Positions 1 through 10,400 are shown, counted from the stretch's first letter. The stretch is DNA of 52,533 nt from Saprospiraceae bacterium (GCA_017996375.1 JAGOHC010000005.1:1-52533), one strand, 5' to 3'. The notes: generated by a model from the sequence alone, not told the origin. Translations and numbers: made by a program.

Positions 1-58
1 CGAGTATGCTGAAGCAAAATTACTGCGATCCAAGTTAGCTCAACTAAAAGCGGCCTGA
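1..58 (+). CDS. C-terminal end of an unidentified protein (partial)
   Basis: An open frame enters the window from the left and ends at TGA 56-58. The visible residues EYAEAKLLRSKLAQLKAA look like a charged C-terminal helix. Its stop overlaps the tatD start as ATGA, which suggests translational coupling and a shared operon. There is too little sequence to name the protein. Confidence 0.55.
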   Translation, partial: EYAEAKLLRSKLAQLKAA

Positions 59-825
59 TGACGCTGATTGACACACATGCTCATTTGTACTCGGAGCGAT
101 TTGACGATGACCGCAACGGCATGGTGCAACGCGCCTTGGCTACTGGCGTAGAGCGTATGTATCTCCCAAATGTTGATAGTCAATCTATACAAGGTATGTT
201 GGCATTGGAAGAAGCCTTCCCACAGCATTGTTTTGCCATGATGGGGCTGCATCCGTGTTCTGTTGATGCGAATTATAAAAAAGAATTGGCGATAGCCGAA
301 AAATGGTTAGCTGACCGCCCCTTTTGTGCCGTTGGCGAAATAGGTATAGATTTGTATTGGGATAAAACCCATATTTCAGAGCAAAAAAGTGCCTTCATCA
401 CACAAATTCATTGGGCGAGGGAGTTAAATATTCCTTTCATCATTCACTCACGTGAATCTATTGATGAAATAATTAAAATTGTAGATGCCGAGCAGGACGG
501 TAACTTGCGCGGTATTTTTCATTGCTTCTCAGGTACTGTTGAGCAAGCCTATATTATTCAACAGTTAGGTTTTTTGATGGGGATAGGCGGTGTGCTCACC
601 TATAAAAAAGCTGACTTGCCAGAAGTGGTTAAACAAGTACCTCTGACGGCACTGGTGTTAGAAACCGATGCGCCATATCTGCCACCTACACCACATCGCG
701 GCAAGCGCAACGAATCGGCATACCTCACCTTAATAGCCGAAAAATTAGCGGAAGCAAAACAAACTACCATTGAGGAAGTAGCTGCCGTTACTACAGCCAA
801 TGCACTCCAACTTTTTGGCGACTAA
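58..825 (+). CDS. tatD: TatD family metal-dependent hydrolase (DNase)
   Basis: 255 residues, the usual length for the TatD amidohydrolase family, which are metal-dependent nucleases acting as 3'-5' exonucleases in DNA turnover and repair. The metal ligands are visible in order: DTHAH (H7 and H9), VGEIG (E94), IIHSR (H130), FHCFSG (H155) and LETDAPY (D204). The family signature around the last Asp, followed by LPP, is intact. The start codon overlaps the stop of the upstream gene (ATGA), so the gene is probably the distal member of an operon. It is cytoplasmic, with no signal peptide. The physiological substrate cannot be told from sequence. Confidence 0.93.
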   Translation: MTLIDTHAHLYSERFDDDRNGMVQRALATGVERMYLPNVDSQSIQGMLALEEAFPQHCFAMMGLHPCSVDANYKKELAIAEKWLADRPFCAVGEIGIDLYWDKTHISEQKSAFITQIHWARELNIPFIIHSRESIDEIIKIVDAEQDGNLRGIFHCFSGTVEQAYIIQQLGFLMGIGGVLTYKKADLPEVVKQVPLTALVLETDAPYLPPTPHRGKRNESAYLTLIAEKLAEAKQTTIEEVAAVTTANALQLFGD

Positions 826-948
826 AAAAACGCCGCAATAAAGCAAGGAGCTAAAACAACACTTCCAAATATTTAAGATTAGGGCTTAATTTTCTTTTTT
901 CTTAACAAAGAAACTGCATAAACAGATGCTTTTGTCTTAAACAACGTT

Positions 949-956
949 TATATTTG
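949..956 (+). promoter_or_regulatory. Candidate -7 element (TAnnTTTG) for the CHAT/TPR gene
   Basis: TATATTTG fits the Bacteroidota -7 consensus TAnnTTTG exactly. A TTTG lies at 931-934, but the 14-base spacing is shorter than the usual spacing to the -33 box. A transcript starting near 962 would exclude an upstream in-frame TTG/ATG-like start and supports ATG 1002 as the real start. Confidence 0.45.
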
Positions 957-1001
957 TTTTTGCATGTATATCGCATTCGTTTAAAAATAAATCCTACTTC
1001 T

Positions 1002-4000
1002 ATGAGAAACTTCACCACCGGATGTTGGATGTTCCTGTGGTCTTGTTTTTGTGTGGCGCAAGCACCAATTGATACGACAGAAGCAAGCGTACTACTCCAA
1101 CGAGCCCGAATGGAATACGAAAGTCAGAGCATCGAAGCTGCGTTTAAATCGGTTACTTTGGCACAACAATTATTTACTAAAACCTTGGGCGAAAACCACC
1201 CTCGCGTGGCAGATTGTATTTATATACAAGCCATGTGTTATTTTATGCAAGACGAACTTCGCAAAGCATTACAGCTTGCTCAGCAAGCATATAAGCTGCA
1301 TCAAAAATCAAAAGAATCTCCATTGACTTTAGCAAAAGATATTGATTTAATTGGGCATATACAGTTGTATCAAGGGGATGATGTTGGTGCTGAACAACAG
1401 TTCGATATAGCGTATAACATCCGAAAAAAACACCTTGCACCCGATGATAAAATCATGACGCGCTCCTTAGACAAATATTTTTTGCTAAATATGTATCGCC
1501 GCCGCGAAGACAAAGGAATTGATATCTTGTTGCAGATAATGGCTATTGATAAAAAACACTACGCTCCCGATGATGTAAAATTAGCACTTACCTACGCAGA
1601 TCTCGGCGAAGCATACAAGGCTATCGGCAATTTTAGAAATGCTAATAAATATTATCAGATGGCGGTGCCTATTTTTGAAAAAGCAAAAAGCCCGCATCTC
1701 GCTACTGTAAAAAATAATATAGGGACTTTATACTTAAAGCAATGTGATATGCACCAGGCACTGTTGTATTTTTTAGATGCTTTAGCAATGGATATTATGA
1801 AATATGGTGCGTACTCTTATGAAACTTCTTTAGGTTATAGAAATTTGGGCGACTATTATTTAAGTAAGGGTGACTACTATGCTGCACTTGAAATGTACAA
1901 CGAAGTGCAATGTATTAGAAGCACACATAGCGACTTAGATCCATTAACACTTGCTCCTGTATTAGAGGATATTTCTACTTGTTGGTTAGAACTTGGCGAC
2001 AAACAAACCGCTTGGGAATATTTGAAGCAAGCCAGCAAAATTAAAAAGCAGCATCTTCCACCCATTGATATTCGCATGAGCGACAATTACGGTTCATTAG
2101 GAGATTGGTATTATAAGCAACACCAATATACAACGGCGCAGCAGAATTATCAAAAAGCAGTTAGCATCAGAGAAAAATTGGAGTCCGTAAATCCGATTGA
2201 TGTTGCTACATTAAATCAAAAAATTGCTGAATGTTATCTTCATCTATCTAATCCTTTGCAGGCACTTCGCATTGTAAGGAGCGAATATCAGAAAATGAAT
2301 ATTTCAGAAAACACCCCTATTGAGGAGCTTCCTAAACTGGAAACCGCTATATTGTTGTTGAGTACACAAGCTACGGCACTACGCAGACGCTATGAACAAC
2401 TGCACATTATAGATACATTACAAGCTGCCGAAGCTACACTTAAAACAGCTATTGTACTCATCGAAAAGTTGCGTAACTCATATAGGAATGGCGAATCAAT
2501 TAACTTACTATCTGACTATTTTCAAAAAATATATGATGAAGCCCTACAGACAAACATGGAGTTATTCTATTATACGCAAGTCGAAAAATACCTTTTGTAC
2601 GCATTTGCTCTTGCCGATGCCAATAGAAGTGCCGCTTTAGCCAATGCCGTACAACGCAATATTATTCAGGATGAATCAGCTGCCGATATTCAGCAAAGGT
2701 GTTTGTATTACGAACGTAAAATAGCGGAGGCTACTCCCGCTCAAAAAAGAATATTTGAAGATTCGCTGCGACATTATCAACAACAATATTATGCGGCAAC
2801 TAAAAATTTAAAAACAGATTTCACTCTAAAGCCTCCAGATTTACCGCAAATGCAGAAGCAGCTTAAAAAGGAAGGAGCAGCCGTGATTACTTATGCAATG
2901 ACGGACGATAGTCTTTATATCTTTGTCCTAACGGGTAATAAGTTATACCACCACACCCAGCAGCTACTTTCCTCGCTTCAAAAGGATGTACAAACCTTTA
3001 ATCAAAGTATTTTGGAGTATGCCATGCACCTCCATACGTCGAGCGAATATTTAACTTATTTTGATAATGTATATACTCAAACAGCACAACAACTGTACAA
3101 ATATTTGGTGCAACCTATAGAGCAATATTTGCCCGAACGAGTCTGCATTGTGCCAACAGGGGTACTTGGGTATGTCGCCTTTGATGCGTTATTAACTGCG
3201 CCACCTGCCAAAGCGCAGCAGTTTCAGGATTACCCGTATTGGCTTAAAAAACACACGATTAGCTATTCATACTCGGTGCAATTAATGACAAATAAACACG
3301 CGCCGCTTCACCATGCAAAGCACGAACTGTTGGCAGTAGCGCCAACATTTGCTAGTACAAACAATACGTATACGGCAGTGGCTATTGCAACTCGTCAGAA
3401 CTTTGAACCCCTAAAATATAATGTAGAGGAAATACAACGGGTACGGGAACAAATCGGCTCAGGCGACCTGCTATTAGACAATTCGGCTACTGTTAAAAAA
3501 TTTGAAGACATAGCCGCGCAATATCGCATTTTGCATCTCTCTACACATGCAAAAGCAGACGAAAGGAAAGGCGATTTCTCCTACTTAGCATTTCAGAATA
3601 CATCTGATAACCGAAGTAATTTATTGTATGCAAAAGATTTATATGGCTTGCGCCTGAATGCCGACTTAGTGGTGTTAAGTGCCTGCGAAACAGCCAATGG
3701 CGAATTGCGCCGCAATGAAGGTATTATCAGTTTAGGGTATGGATTTTTACATACCGGTGCCAAAAGTCTCATTACCACGTTATGGAATATCAACGATGCT
3801 ACTACTCCAGTGTTGATAGAATACTTTTATCAAGGATTACTCGCGCACCAAGACAAAGCTACTGCACTCAATAGAGCAAAAAAAAGATATATTCAAGCAG
3901 ACAAAGAGCAGGCATTGTCACACCCATTTTTTTGGGCAGCCTTCATGCCAGTAGGCGATATGCAACCATTAGCTATGCAAAGTACCACAACCAACAGGAT

Positions 4001-4079
4001 GCTGTGGTGGATACTCGTTGCGGTTGTTTTGGGAGGGCTATACTTTCTGTGGCGCAGGTTTTTTAGTAGCTGGCACTAA
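1002..4079 (+). CDS. Secreted or membrane-anchored TPR-CHAT domain protein (caspase-like fold)
   Basis: 1,025 residues from ATG 1002. This start gives a clean signal peptide (MRNFTTGCWMFLWSCFCVAQ), whereas the longer frame does not. The first ~500 residues are helical tetratricopeptide repeats, with many blocks of the ALGDYYLxKGDYxxA type. A coiled region follows, and then a C-terminal CHAT domain of the caspase superfamily. The likely catalytic dyad is present: His849 in LHLSTHA and Cys895 in VLSACET. The family hallmark GAKSLITTLWNIND follows. A hydrophobic helix (WWILVAVVLGGLYFLW) next to basic residues closes the protein, so it is predicted to be anchored in the inner membrane with the bulk in the periplasm. 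CHAT proteins are proteases or scaffolds in signalling and cell death. Here the gene stands alone between housekeeping genes, so substrate and role are unknown. Confidence 0.85.
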   Translation: MRNFTTGCWMFLWSCFCVAQAPIDTTEASVLLQRARMEYESQSIEAAFKSVTLAQQLFTKTLGENHPRVADCIYIQAMCYFMQDELRKALQLAQQAYKLHQKSKESPLTLAKDIDLIGHIQLYQGDDVGAEQQFDIAYNIRKKHLAPDDKIMTRSLDKYFLLNMYRRREDKGIDILLQIMAIDKKHYAPDDVKLALTYADLGEAYKAIGNFRNANKYYQMAVPIFEKAKSPHLATVKNNIGTLYLKQCDMHQALLYFLDALAMDIMKYGAYSYETSLGYRNLGDYYLSKGDYYAALEMYNEVQCIRSTHSDLDPLTLAPVLEDISTCWLELGDKQTAWEYLKQASKIKKQHLPPIDIRMSDNYGSLGDWYYKQHQYTTAQQNYQKAVSIREKLESVNPIDVATLNQKIAECYLHLSNPLQALRIVRSEYQKMNISENTPIEELPKLETAILLLSTQATALRRRYEQLHIIDTLQAAEATLKTAIVLIEKLRNSYRNGESINLLSDYFQKIYDEALQTNMELFYYTQVEKYLLYAFALADANRSAALANAVQRNIIQDESAADIQQRCLYYERKIAEATPAQKRIFEDSLRHYQQQYYAATKNLKTDFTLKPPDLPQMQKQLKKEGAAVITYAMTDDSLYIFVLTGNKLYHHTQQLLSSLQKDVQTFNQSILEYAMHLHTSSEYLTYFDNVYTQTAQQLYKYLVQPIEQYLPERVCIVPTGVLGYVAFDALLTAPPAKAQQFQDYPYWLKKHTISYSYSVQLMTNKHAPLHHAKHELLAVAPTFASTNNTYTAVAIATRQNFEPLKYNVEEIQRVREQIGSGDLLLDNSATVKKFEDIAAQYRILHLSTHAKADERKGDFSYLAFQNTSDNRSNLLYAKDLYGLRLNADLVVLSACETANGELRRNEGIISLGYGFLHTGAKSLITTLWNINDATTPVLIEYFYQGLLAHQDKATALNRAKKRYIQADKEQALSHPFFWAAFMPVGDMQPLAMQSTTTNRMLWWILVAVVLGGLYFLWRRFFSSWH

Positions 4080-4093
4080 TTTGGCACTATCGC

Positions 4094-4486
4094 CTAATCT
4101 ACTAAAGCCTTATAAGCAGCAGCATCCATTAAATCAGTTAATTCAGCGATATTGGTCAGTTCAATTTTTACAACCCAACCATCGCCATAGGGGTCGGTGT
4201 TTATCAGTGAAGGATTATCGCCCTCCTTTTCGTCTAACATGGGGTTAAACGCCAAAATTTTACCACCAACAGGCATGAATAAATCGGAAGTGGTTTTTAC
4301 TGCCTCAACGGTGCCAAAAATATCATCCTTAGCCAGTGTATCGCCAACGGTATCAACTTCTACGTACACGATTTCATCTAATTCGCGTTGAGCAAAATCG
4401 GTGATGCCTACGTAAGCGATGTTATTATCCTCAATACGTACCCATTCGTGTTCTCGGGTGTATTTCAGCTTGTCAGGAAAATTCAT
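4094..4486 (-). CDS. gcvH: Glycine cleavage system H protein
   Basis: 130 residues from ATG 4486 ([16 protein letters not shown]), matching the normal H-protein length; an upstream in-frame extension is not family-like. H protein carries the aminomethyl group on a lipoyl arm between the P, T and L proteins of glycine cleavage. The lipoylation site is the lysine in [12 protein letters not shown] (K64). The barrel-sandwich hybrid fold is evident from the [19 protein letters not shown] block. The gene converges with the CHAT gene, with only 14 bases between the stops. No other gcv gene lies nearby, as is common in Bacteroidota. Confidence 0.96.
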   Translation of the reverse strand: MNFPDKLKYTREHEWVRIEDNNIAYVGITDFAQRELDEIVYVEVDTVGDTLAKDDIFGTVEAVKTTSDLFMPVGGKILAFNPMLDEKEGDNPSLINTDPYGDGWVVKIELTNIAELTDLMDAAAYKALVD

Positions 4487-4516
4487 ACAAAAAAGTTTAT
4501 TGATAAATTCAAACCC

Positions 4517-4524
4517 CAAAATTA
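4517..4524 (-). promoter_or_regulatory. Candidate -7 element for gcvH
   Basis: On the minus strand this reads TAATTTTG, an exact TAnnTTTG match, about 30 bases before the gcvH ATG. No clear -33 TTTG lies at the usual distance. Position and consensus support a promoter with a short leader. Confidence 0.45.
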
Positions 4525-4643
4525 ATAGAATTTATCAGATGTATTACTCCAATGAGTGCTTTTTTTATCAAAGTTATAAACCAATATATTGCTAGCTTCT
4601 GCGAAATGCTTTATCTTTAACATCAGCATAAAAGTACATTTTA

Positions 4644-4655
4644 TACAACGTTGTA
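4644..4655. repeat. 12-bp perfect palindrome abutting a start codon
   Basis: TACAACGTTGTA is a perfect palindrome that ends exactly before the ATG at 4656. It could be an operator for a dimeric regulator, or it could be chance in AT-rich DNA. Confidence 0.3.
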
Positions 4656-4964
4656 ATGATGCAAATCTATCACTTCCGTAAAATAGTAGCAGCCTGTTTT
4701 TTGAGTTATTGCTTACACGATGCAGTACAAGCACAAGTTCAGCCGAACTATACCGAACTCTTCCGACGCAAGCAAGCGGAGCACCTGAATATTGATAGAA
4801 TTGACTTTTTTAAAGACATTTATTACCCACAGTTGGGGTATTTTTGTAAGCTGGAATTACATGGCGACAAACGACGATTACAGCCCATTCGCTTTCGGCT
4901 TGGTAATGTACAATATGTAGATAAGTTGGAAGGTAAAGGTTGTTATAAGTATCAAAAACAGTAA
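4656..4964 (+). CDS. Small secreted hypothetical protein
   Basis: 102 residues. The N-terminus (MMQIYHFRKIVAACFLSYC... up to VQAQ) looks like a signal peptide with cleavage after AQAQ-like residues. The mature part is about 75 residues, contains two cysteines (in GYFCKLE and GKGCYKY) that could form a disulphide, and is rich in basic and aromatic residues. Two tandem ATGs (4656 and 4659) make the exact start ambiguous. No family was recognised. It stands alone between gcvH, which is divergent, and the esterase gene. It is accepted as real because of the signal peptide and the coherent mature sequence. Confidence 0.6.
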   Translation: MMQIYHFRKIVAACFLSYCLHDAVQAQVQPNYTELFRRKQAEHLNIDRIDFFKDIYYPQLGYFCKLELHGDKRRLQPIRFRLGNVQYVDKLEGKGCYKYQKQ

Positions 4965-5055
4965 TTTTTATAACTAAAGTTGTCACAAACACGGCTTAAA
5001 ACGGCATTTTTACAGAAAATTTAAAAAATTAACAGCATGATATCGCCGTAAGTAT

Positions 5056-5063
5056 TAACTTTG
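5056..5063 (+). promoter_or_regulatory. Candidate -7 element for the esterase gene
   Basis: TAACTTTG matches TAnnTTTG and lies 54 bases before the ATG at 5118. No convincing -33 TTTG is visible. Confidence 0.45.
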
Positions 5064-5117
5064 CACCTCCTAACCAAATAGATTGCAATCTAAGATTTTT
5101 AAACTAACTGAGGCTAT

Positions 5118-6230
5118 ATGTCAACGCATGTTGCGCCCACTCAAAAAGTTACCAAAAAGAAAATAAAACTTATCATGCACACTCCTACACTGGACGACAG
5201 ACCAGTGTACGTTGCTGGTAATTTTAATAACTGGACGGCAAAAGATGCACGATTTAAAATGGATCGCCAAACGGACGGGAAGTATATTTTCGAGTTCCCC
5301 GAATTTGTTTCTGCATTAGAGCGCATTGAATATAAATATACGCGTGGTGGCTGGGATGAAGTTGAATTAGATGAATATTACAACGAAATCAGCAACCGCA
5401 TATTGGAGGTGTCGGATGGGAACATCCGCGATGTAGCGTATAATTGGAAAATTGACGGCTATACTTATCCAAAAAAATATTATCCCATTATCGAATTGGT
5501 AGCCGATAACTTTGATATTCCACAAATGGGCAAGAGCCGACGAGTGCGCGCGGTGTTGCCATATAATTATTATCAAACTGACAAGCAATATCCGGTTATT
5601 TATATGCAAGATGGGCAGAATCTTTTTGATAACGCTGCGCCGTTTGGCAACTGGGGAATGGACAAAAAAATGGCGGTGCTGACGGATATGGGTGCGGGCG
5701 ATTTTATCATCGTTTGCGTTGACCACGCCGAGAGTGATCGTATATTGGAATACAACCCGTATCGCAAAACCTCTATCGGATTTGGTGAAGGGAAAAAATA
5801 TGTGCGCTTTTTAGCGGATACGCTCAAGCCTTTTATTGATAAAAAATATCGTACGAAAACGGAACGCCAGTTCACAGGTGTTGGTGGAAGCTCCATGGGC
5901 GGGCTTATTAGCATTTATGCAGGCTTGATGTTGCCAAAAATATTCGGGCGACTGTTAGTCTTCTCGCCCTCGCTCTGGGTGTCGGCAAATATTTTATCAG
6001 ACAGCGTGCGCTACACTAATATTGATGATACACGTGTGTATATTTATGCAGGCGGCAACGAAGGGTCGAGCATGATTCCGAATGCACAACGCTTCCGCAC
6101 AGCATTGGAGCAACAGGGTATCGGCGAAGAATCTATTGATATATTTTTTTCTATTGACCCTGACGGAAAACATACCGAATCCCGCTGGGGCGCAGAATTT
6201 CCAAAAGCTATAAAGTGGTTGTTTTTTTAG
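5118..6230 (+). CDS. Esterase-D family alpha/beta hydrolase with N-terminal glycogen-binding-like domain
   Basis: 370 residues. Residues ~15-105 resemble the CBM48/AMPK-type glycogen-binding fold (VYVAGNFNNWTA, then IEYKYTRGGWDEVE). Residues ~120-370 form a putative esterase domain (RVRAVLPYNYY, VIYMQDGQNLF). The nucleophile is probably Ser259 in GGSSMGG, with His352 in DGKHTESRW as catalytic base. No signal peptide is visible, so the enzyme appears cytoplasmic, whereas many relatives (enterochelin-esterase or feruloyl-esterase types) are exported. A substrate linked to storage glucan or an acylated sugar is an inference from the N-terminal domain only. Its stop converges on the WG-repeat gene 16 bases away. 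Confidence 0.85.
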   Translation: MSTHVAPTQKVTKKKIKLIMHTPTLDDRPVYVAGNFNNWTAKDARFKMDRQTDGKYIFEFPEFVSALERIEYKYTRGGWDEVELDEYYNEISNRILEVSDGNIRDVAYNWKIDGYTYPKKYYPIIELVADNFDIPQMGKSRRVRAVLPYNYYQTDKQYPVIYMQDGQNLFDNAAPFGNWGMDKKMAVLTDMGAGDFIIVCVDHAESDRILEYNPYRKTSIGFGEGKKYVRFLADTLKPFIDKKYRTKTERQFTGVGGSSMGGLISIYAGLMLPKIFGRLLVFSPSLWVSANILSDSVRYTNIDDTRVYIYAGGNEGSSMIPNAQRFRTALEQQGIGEESIDIFFSIDPDGKHTESRWGAEFPKAIKWLFF

Positions 6231-6245
6231 CCCCAATGGTGTGCA

Positions 6246-7268
6246 TCATTCTGACCAAATTATCTTTCCGGTTTTATCTAAATATTGCCAAGTGTTACCT
6301 TCGTTAGTGACACGTGCCAGCCCGTTTTTGTAAGGCTCGGCAGCCTCATATTGTGGCTTAATGACAATAGCACCTTTAGGGTTAATATAGCCCCATTTGC
6401 CGTTAATTTTTACTTGTGCCAAGCCTTCGGAAAACATCCCCGCATCTTCAAATACAGGCGGAATGCTAATCTTGCCGGATTTATCAATAAAACCAAATGT
6501 TTGGCTGATTTCTATGAGTGCCAAGCCTTCGGAGAAGTGCCCCGCAAAGGTGTAAGCCGGCTTGATGGGTATTTCACCCTTAGCATCAATAAAACCGTAT
6601 TTACCTTTACTGACGATGACGGCGTAGTCTTCCGAAAACTGCCCGGCTGTTGCTGATTCTATAATATCAAAAGTGGGCGGGAGTAATATCCTTCCGGCTC
6701 TATCAATGAGTCCCCATTTTTTTTGCTCTGAAACAATGGCAACATCTCCTTGAAATGGTGCAGCTTGCTCAAACTGAGGTTTAATTACCCAGTTGCCCTC
6801 TTTATTGATGTATCCCCAGCGTTTATTGGTTGCTGCTGCTGCTAAATCGTGTTTGAACGGCGTGGCGGCATCAAAGAGTGGGGGAATAACAAAAGCCCCT
6901 GTTTTATCAATAAACCCAACCTTGCCGTTGGTGCGTGCCGGAGCAACGCCTTCGCTAAAATCGCCAGCTTCTTCAAATTGCACAGGTATCACTAAGCTGC
7001 CGCGTGCATTGATATAACCCCAGAGTTTTACGAGTTGCACTTTAGCTAAATCTTCTTCAAAATTGCCCACATAGTTAAACACGTGTTTCATCAATAACCT
7101 GCCTACGCCATCGAGTGGTATGGGCTTGTTGTTAAATAGTACCCTCGAAAAGCCATTATAGAAATCCTCGGCTTCAGGGTATTGCGGCTCAATAATTACA
7201 TCGCCTTTGTTATTGATAAATCCGTAGCGGTCATTTTCTCTTATTTTGTATAAGGGCTGTTTTCTCAT
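6246..7268 (-). CDS. WG-repeat protein
   Basis: 340 residues made almost entirely of WG (WG_beta_rep) repeats of ~35 residues. Each begins with a core such as YGFIN, WGYIN, VGFID, WGLID or WQYLD, followed by G..VI.PQF..A..F..G.A. I count nine cores, with the unit between the first and second degenerate. There is no signal peptide or membrane segment, so it is probably cytoplasmic. WG repeats form beta-structured binding surfaces; no catalytic site is seen and no ligand can be inferred. The gene ends convergently with the esterase gene and has its own promoter. Confidence 0.88.
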   Translation of the reverse strand: MRKQPLYKIRENDRYGFINNKGDVIIEPQYPEAEDFYNGFSRVLFNNKPIPLDGVGRLLMKHVFNYVGNFEEDLAKVQLVKLWGYINARGSLVIPVQFEEAGDFSEGVAPARTNGKVGFIDKTGAFVIPPLFDAATPFKHDLAAAATNKRWGYINKEGNWVIKPQFEQAAPFQGDVAIVSEQKKWGLIDRAGRILLPPTFDIIESATAGQFSEDYAVIVSKGKYGFIDAKGEIPIKPAYTFAGHFSEGLALIEISQTFGFIDKSGKISIPPVFEDAGMFSEGLAQVKINGKWGYINPKGAIVIKPQYEAAEPYKNGLARVTNEGNTWQYLDKTGKIIWSE

Positions 7269-7324
7269 ATTAGTATGCTAAATCTCAACGTATGTAAAAA
7301 AACTTTAAAGTAAAGAGTGGTTGC

Positions 7325-7359
7325 CAAAAATACGGTGAATTTTAGAAACATCCGTCAAA
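7325..7359 (-). promoter_or_regulatory. Candidate promoter for the WG-repeat gene
   Basis: On the minus strand a TTTG (7356-7359) is followed after 23 bases by TATTTTTG (7325-7332), a TAnnTTTG match. The leader to the ATG would be ~55 bases. Confidence 0.45.
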
Positions 7360-7400
7360 ATCTCAAATTTTATAGTATTTCTTTTTATTGTAGTAGGGAT

Positions 7401-7438
7401 ATAAAAAAAGCTGCTGCCCGAAATTCGAGCAGCAGCTT
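7401..7438 (-). terminator. Rho-independent terminator of the large T9SS protein gene
   Basis: A perfect 10-bp stem (AAGCTGCTGC / GCAGCAGCTT, 7408-7417 and 7429-7438) is followed on the minus strand by a run of U residues. It lies ~30 bases after the stop at 7472. Confidence 0.85.
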
Positions 7439-7471
7439 GTAATCATTCTAAGAATTTGCTATCACAAACGA

Positions 7472-10400
7472 TTAGTTCATGATAATCATTTTCTTAGTAA
7501 CTGTGTTAGTTGCAGTACTTAATTCATAGTACATCACACCAGAAGCGTTTAATTCAGATTTGCTTACTGTAATTTGGTTGTAACCTTTTGCATAGTTACC
7601 TGTTACAGTTTTAACAATCTTACCATCAACGTCCATGATTCTCATTGTCACAGCACCACCTTCAGGTAAATTGAAGCCGATAACTGTAGAGTTCATGAAT
7701 GGATTTGGTTGGTTTTGATATACTTCGAAAGTATTGTTTACAGTAGCACCGTTGAACTGAATTGCAACATCCATGCCTTGAGCAGTTTTGCTATATGCTT
7801 CAGCCTTAGTAACTGCAGAGTTAGCACTGATTAATTTGCTTAACTGACCAGTAGCCAATGCTTTGAAAGTAACTGTGAAAGATACTTCTTTAGTTGCATC
7901 GTTGTTATCGAAGCTCGTAGTGATGAAGCCTTCGTTAGTACGAGTGAAGCCGAAGAATTCAGGAGCTAAACCTTCAACATTAACTACTTCAAGAGCGTTT
8001 TTGTCGAATGCTAATGTGAACTGGTATCCTGCGATATCAGTAGTGTTAGCAGTAAAGTTTACTTTCACTTCTTGACCTGCAACGATTGATTGGTCTTTAG
8101 CAGCCAATACAAAAGTACCGTTGTTGTTTCTGTCGTTAGAGCCTAATAATGAGTTAGGAGTTGCGTTACCGTTTAAGTCTCCCACTTTCACACCAACGAA
8201 GTCAGCGTTATTCATTTCGCCTGTTAAGTTATCAATGTTGTAAACTTCAGGGAAGTTTTCATTGAATGGATTAGCAGCGTTCTGGAACTGGTAGTCAGCG
8301 CGAACGAATCTCCAAGATTCAGTATTGTTAGGGAACTCAGTTGTGATACCTAAGATTAACTTACGTAATTCAACCATATCTAATGTAGTGATTGAGTTAG
8401 AACGGTTTACGTCTGCAGCAATCATTTTGTAAGGGGAATCCAATAATTCTGTGCCTAAGATATGCTTACGCATCAACACTAAGTCGAAAGTAGAAACACC
8501 ATTAAGTGGATTCATGTTCTTCTCAGGAGTGATAGTGTAGCTGCTACCCATTGGAAGTGCTAACTGGAACACACCTGAAGGAGCAGTAGTTGCAGCACCG
8601 CCAATAGCGTTACCGTTATTGCTAGCTGTGATTGTAACTTGCTCAACATTTTCTAATTCTTCTGTGTGAACTAAACCTGCAACAGATGGGTCAGGAGTAC
8701 CTGGGCAACCTGTTACATAGATAGAAGTCAAGCAGAAGTCAGAGTTGCCACATTCGTCAGTAACGTGTAATTCAACGATTACATTTGGACCAGCAAGTGG
8801 GCAGCAGATAGTGATGCTTGGTGTTGGAGCACCAGTGTCACCTTGTCTTCTGATACCTAAAGTTACATCGCCACAGTTATCCCAGCTGCCAGCGTCAAGG
8901 TCAGAAGCCCAAACTTCGATACAACCAGAAGAAGGCATTACTGCAGTAGAGATACCGATGCAATAAGGCGTTGGTTTCTTACAGTCAGTAGCTGTGAATA
9001 CTTCAGTAGCAGTACCTACGTTTCCGCAAGCATCTTCAACTGACCATACGATACGGTGAGTACCTTTAGGAAGTACTTGGCTAGCACTACCTGAACCAAC
9101 AGTACCTACGTTATCTATGATATCATAAGTGCCATCGTTGTTAAGGTCAATTTTGTAGTAGAAACGTAATATTTCTTCGCAGTTAGTAGTTGCTGTTGCA
9201 GTTAGGATGTGATAGTAGCAACGGCCGTCAGTAGGATAAACACCTTGCTGGTTAGGGTCACATTCGTTGTGAGGAGTAACAACTGGAGGTACGTTATCAC
9301 GTACTTTGATTACTTGTGTCCACTCAACATAACCATCACCTGTATCTTTAAACTTCTTGCCTGTGTTAGAGCCGTTGTTACAGTTTGAACAGTTACCCAT
9401 GGCCATATCAGCAGTATGAGGAGCGTTAGGATTGTAAACGCACCAGTTAATAACTTTCCAAGTACGTAAAATTTTGTAACAAGCTTCTTCTCCACCTACG
9501 ATAGGAAGAATTTCGTCTGTGCTATCTATTGCGATAAGTTCACAATCATCACCTGTGATGATTGGGCGGCAGTGGTAACCTGCATCTTCGCAGCCATTTA
9601 CAGTTACATCAGCAGGGAAACAAACAGAGAAGTCGTTAACGTGGTAAAATGTAACGCGCTGTGTGCAAGATGTTGAGTTGCCACAAGCATCAGTAGCTGT
9701 CCAAGTTCTTGAAAGTACGCCACGCTTACACTCATCAAGTGTACCGCCGTTAGATTCAGTAACAGTTACTGTACTACAATCGTGGAAGTCAGCAGCAGTA
9801 TAATGGCTGAAGTATTGCCAAGGATCGTTTCCGCTTGCACAGTTTACTGTTGCGTCTGTGATTTCAGGGCAATAAGGAGCAGCTTTATCATCCACTAATA
9901 CTTCTACCATACAAGTGTTAGAGTTGCCGTGGCAATCTGTTACTTCAAGTACAACCATACGGCTGCCACAAGAAGTTGCCGTGCCGTGAGTGCCTTCGTG
10001 AACACCTAAATCGCTACCATCAAAAGTAACAGATGAGTCAAAAGAGCCACCGTTCATCTTGCGAACTCTGAATGTTAATTCATCGCAACAGTTGTCGTAG
10101 CTGCCGTTGTCAAATGCTTGAGCAGGAACGACTACGTTGCAATCTGTTGGATCTAAAGTAACTTGTAATAATTCTTTGCAGATTACGTTTGGAGCGGACT
10201 CATCTACAACTGTTACTGTGTAGCAGCATGTAGTTTCGTTACCACAACCATCTGTAGCTGTGTAGCAGATTTCGTGTGCACCTTCTGTAAGTGCAGCAGA
10301 TGAACCTGTTACAACATTACCATCAACTTCTCTTGTAACAGTGATTCCGTCTGGGCAGCAAGCGTCAGATACTTGTGGCGTTGGGAATGTGTAGTTTCTT

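Noticed and set aside
1002..4079. CHAT protein as part of an antiphage or type III-E CRISPR-like system
   Set aside because: It has a signal peptide and no nuclease, gasdermin or CRISPR gene nearby.
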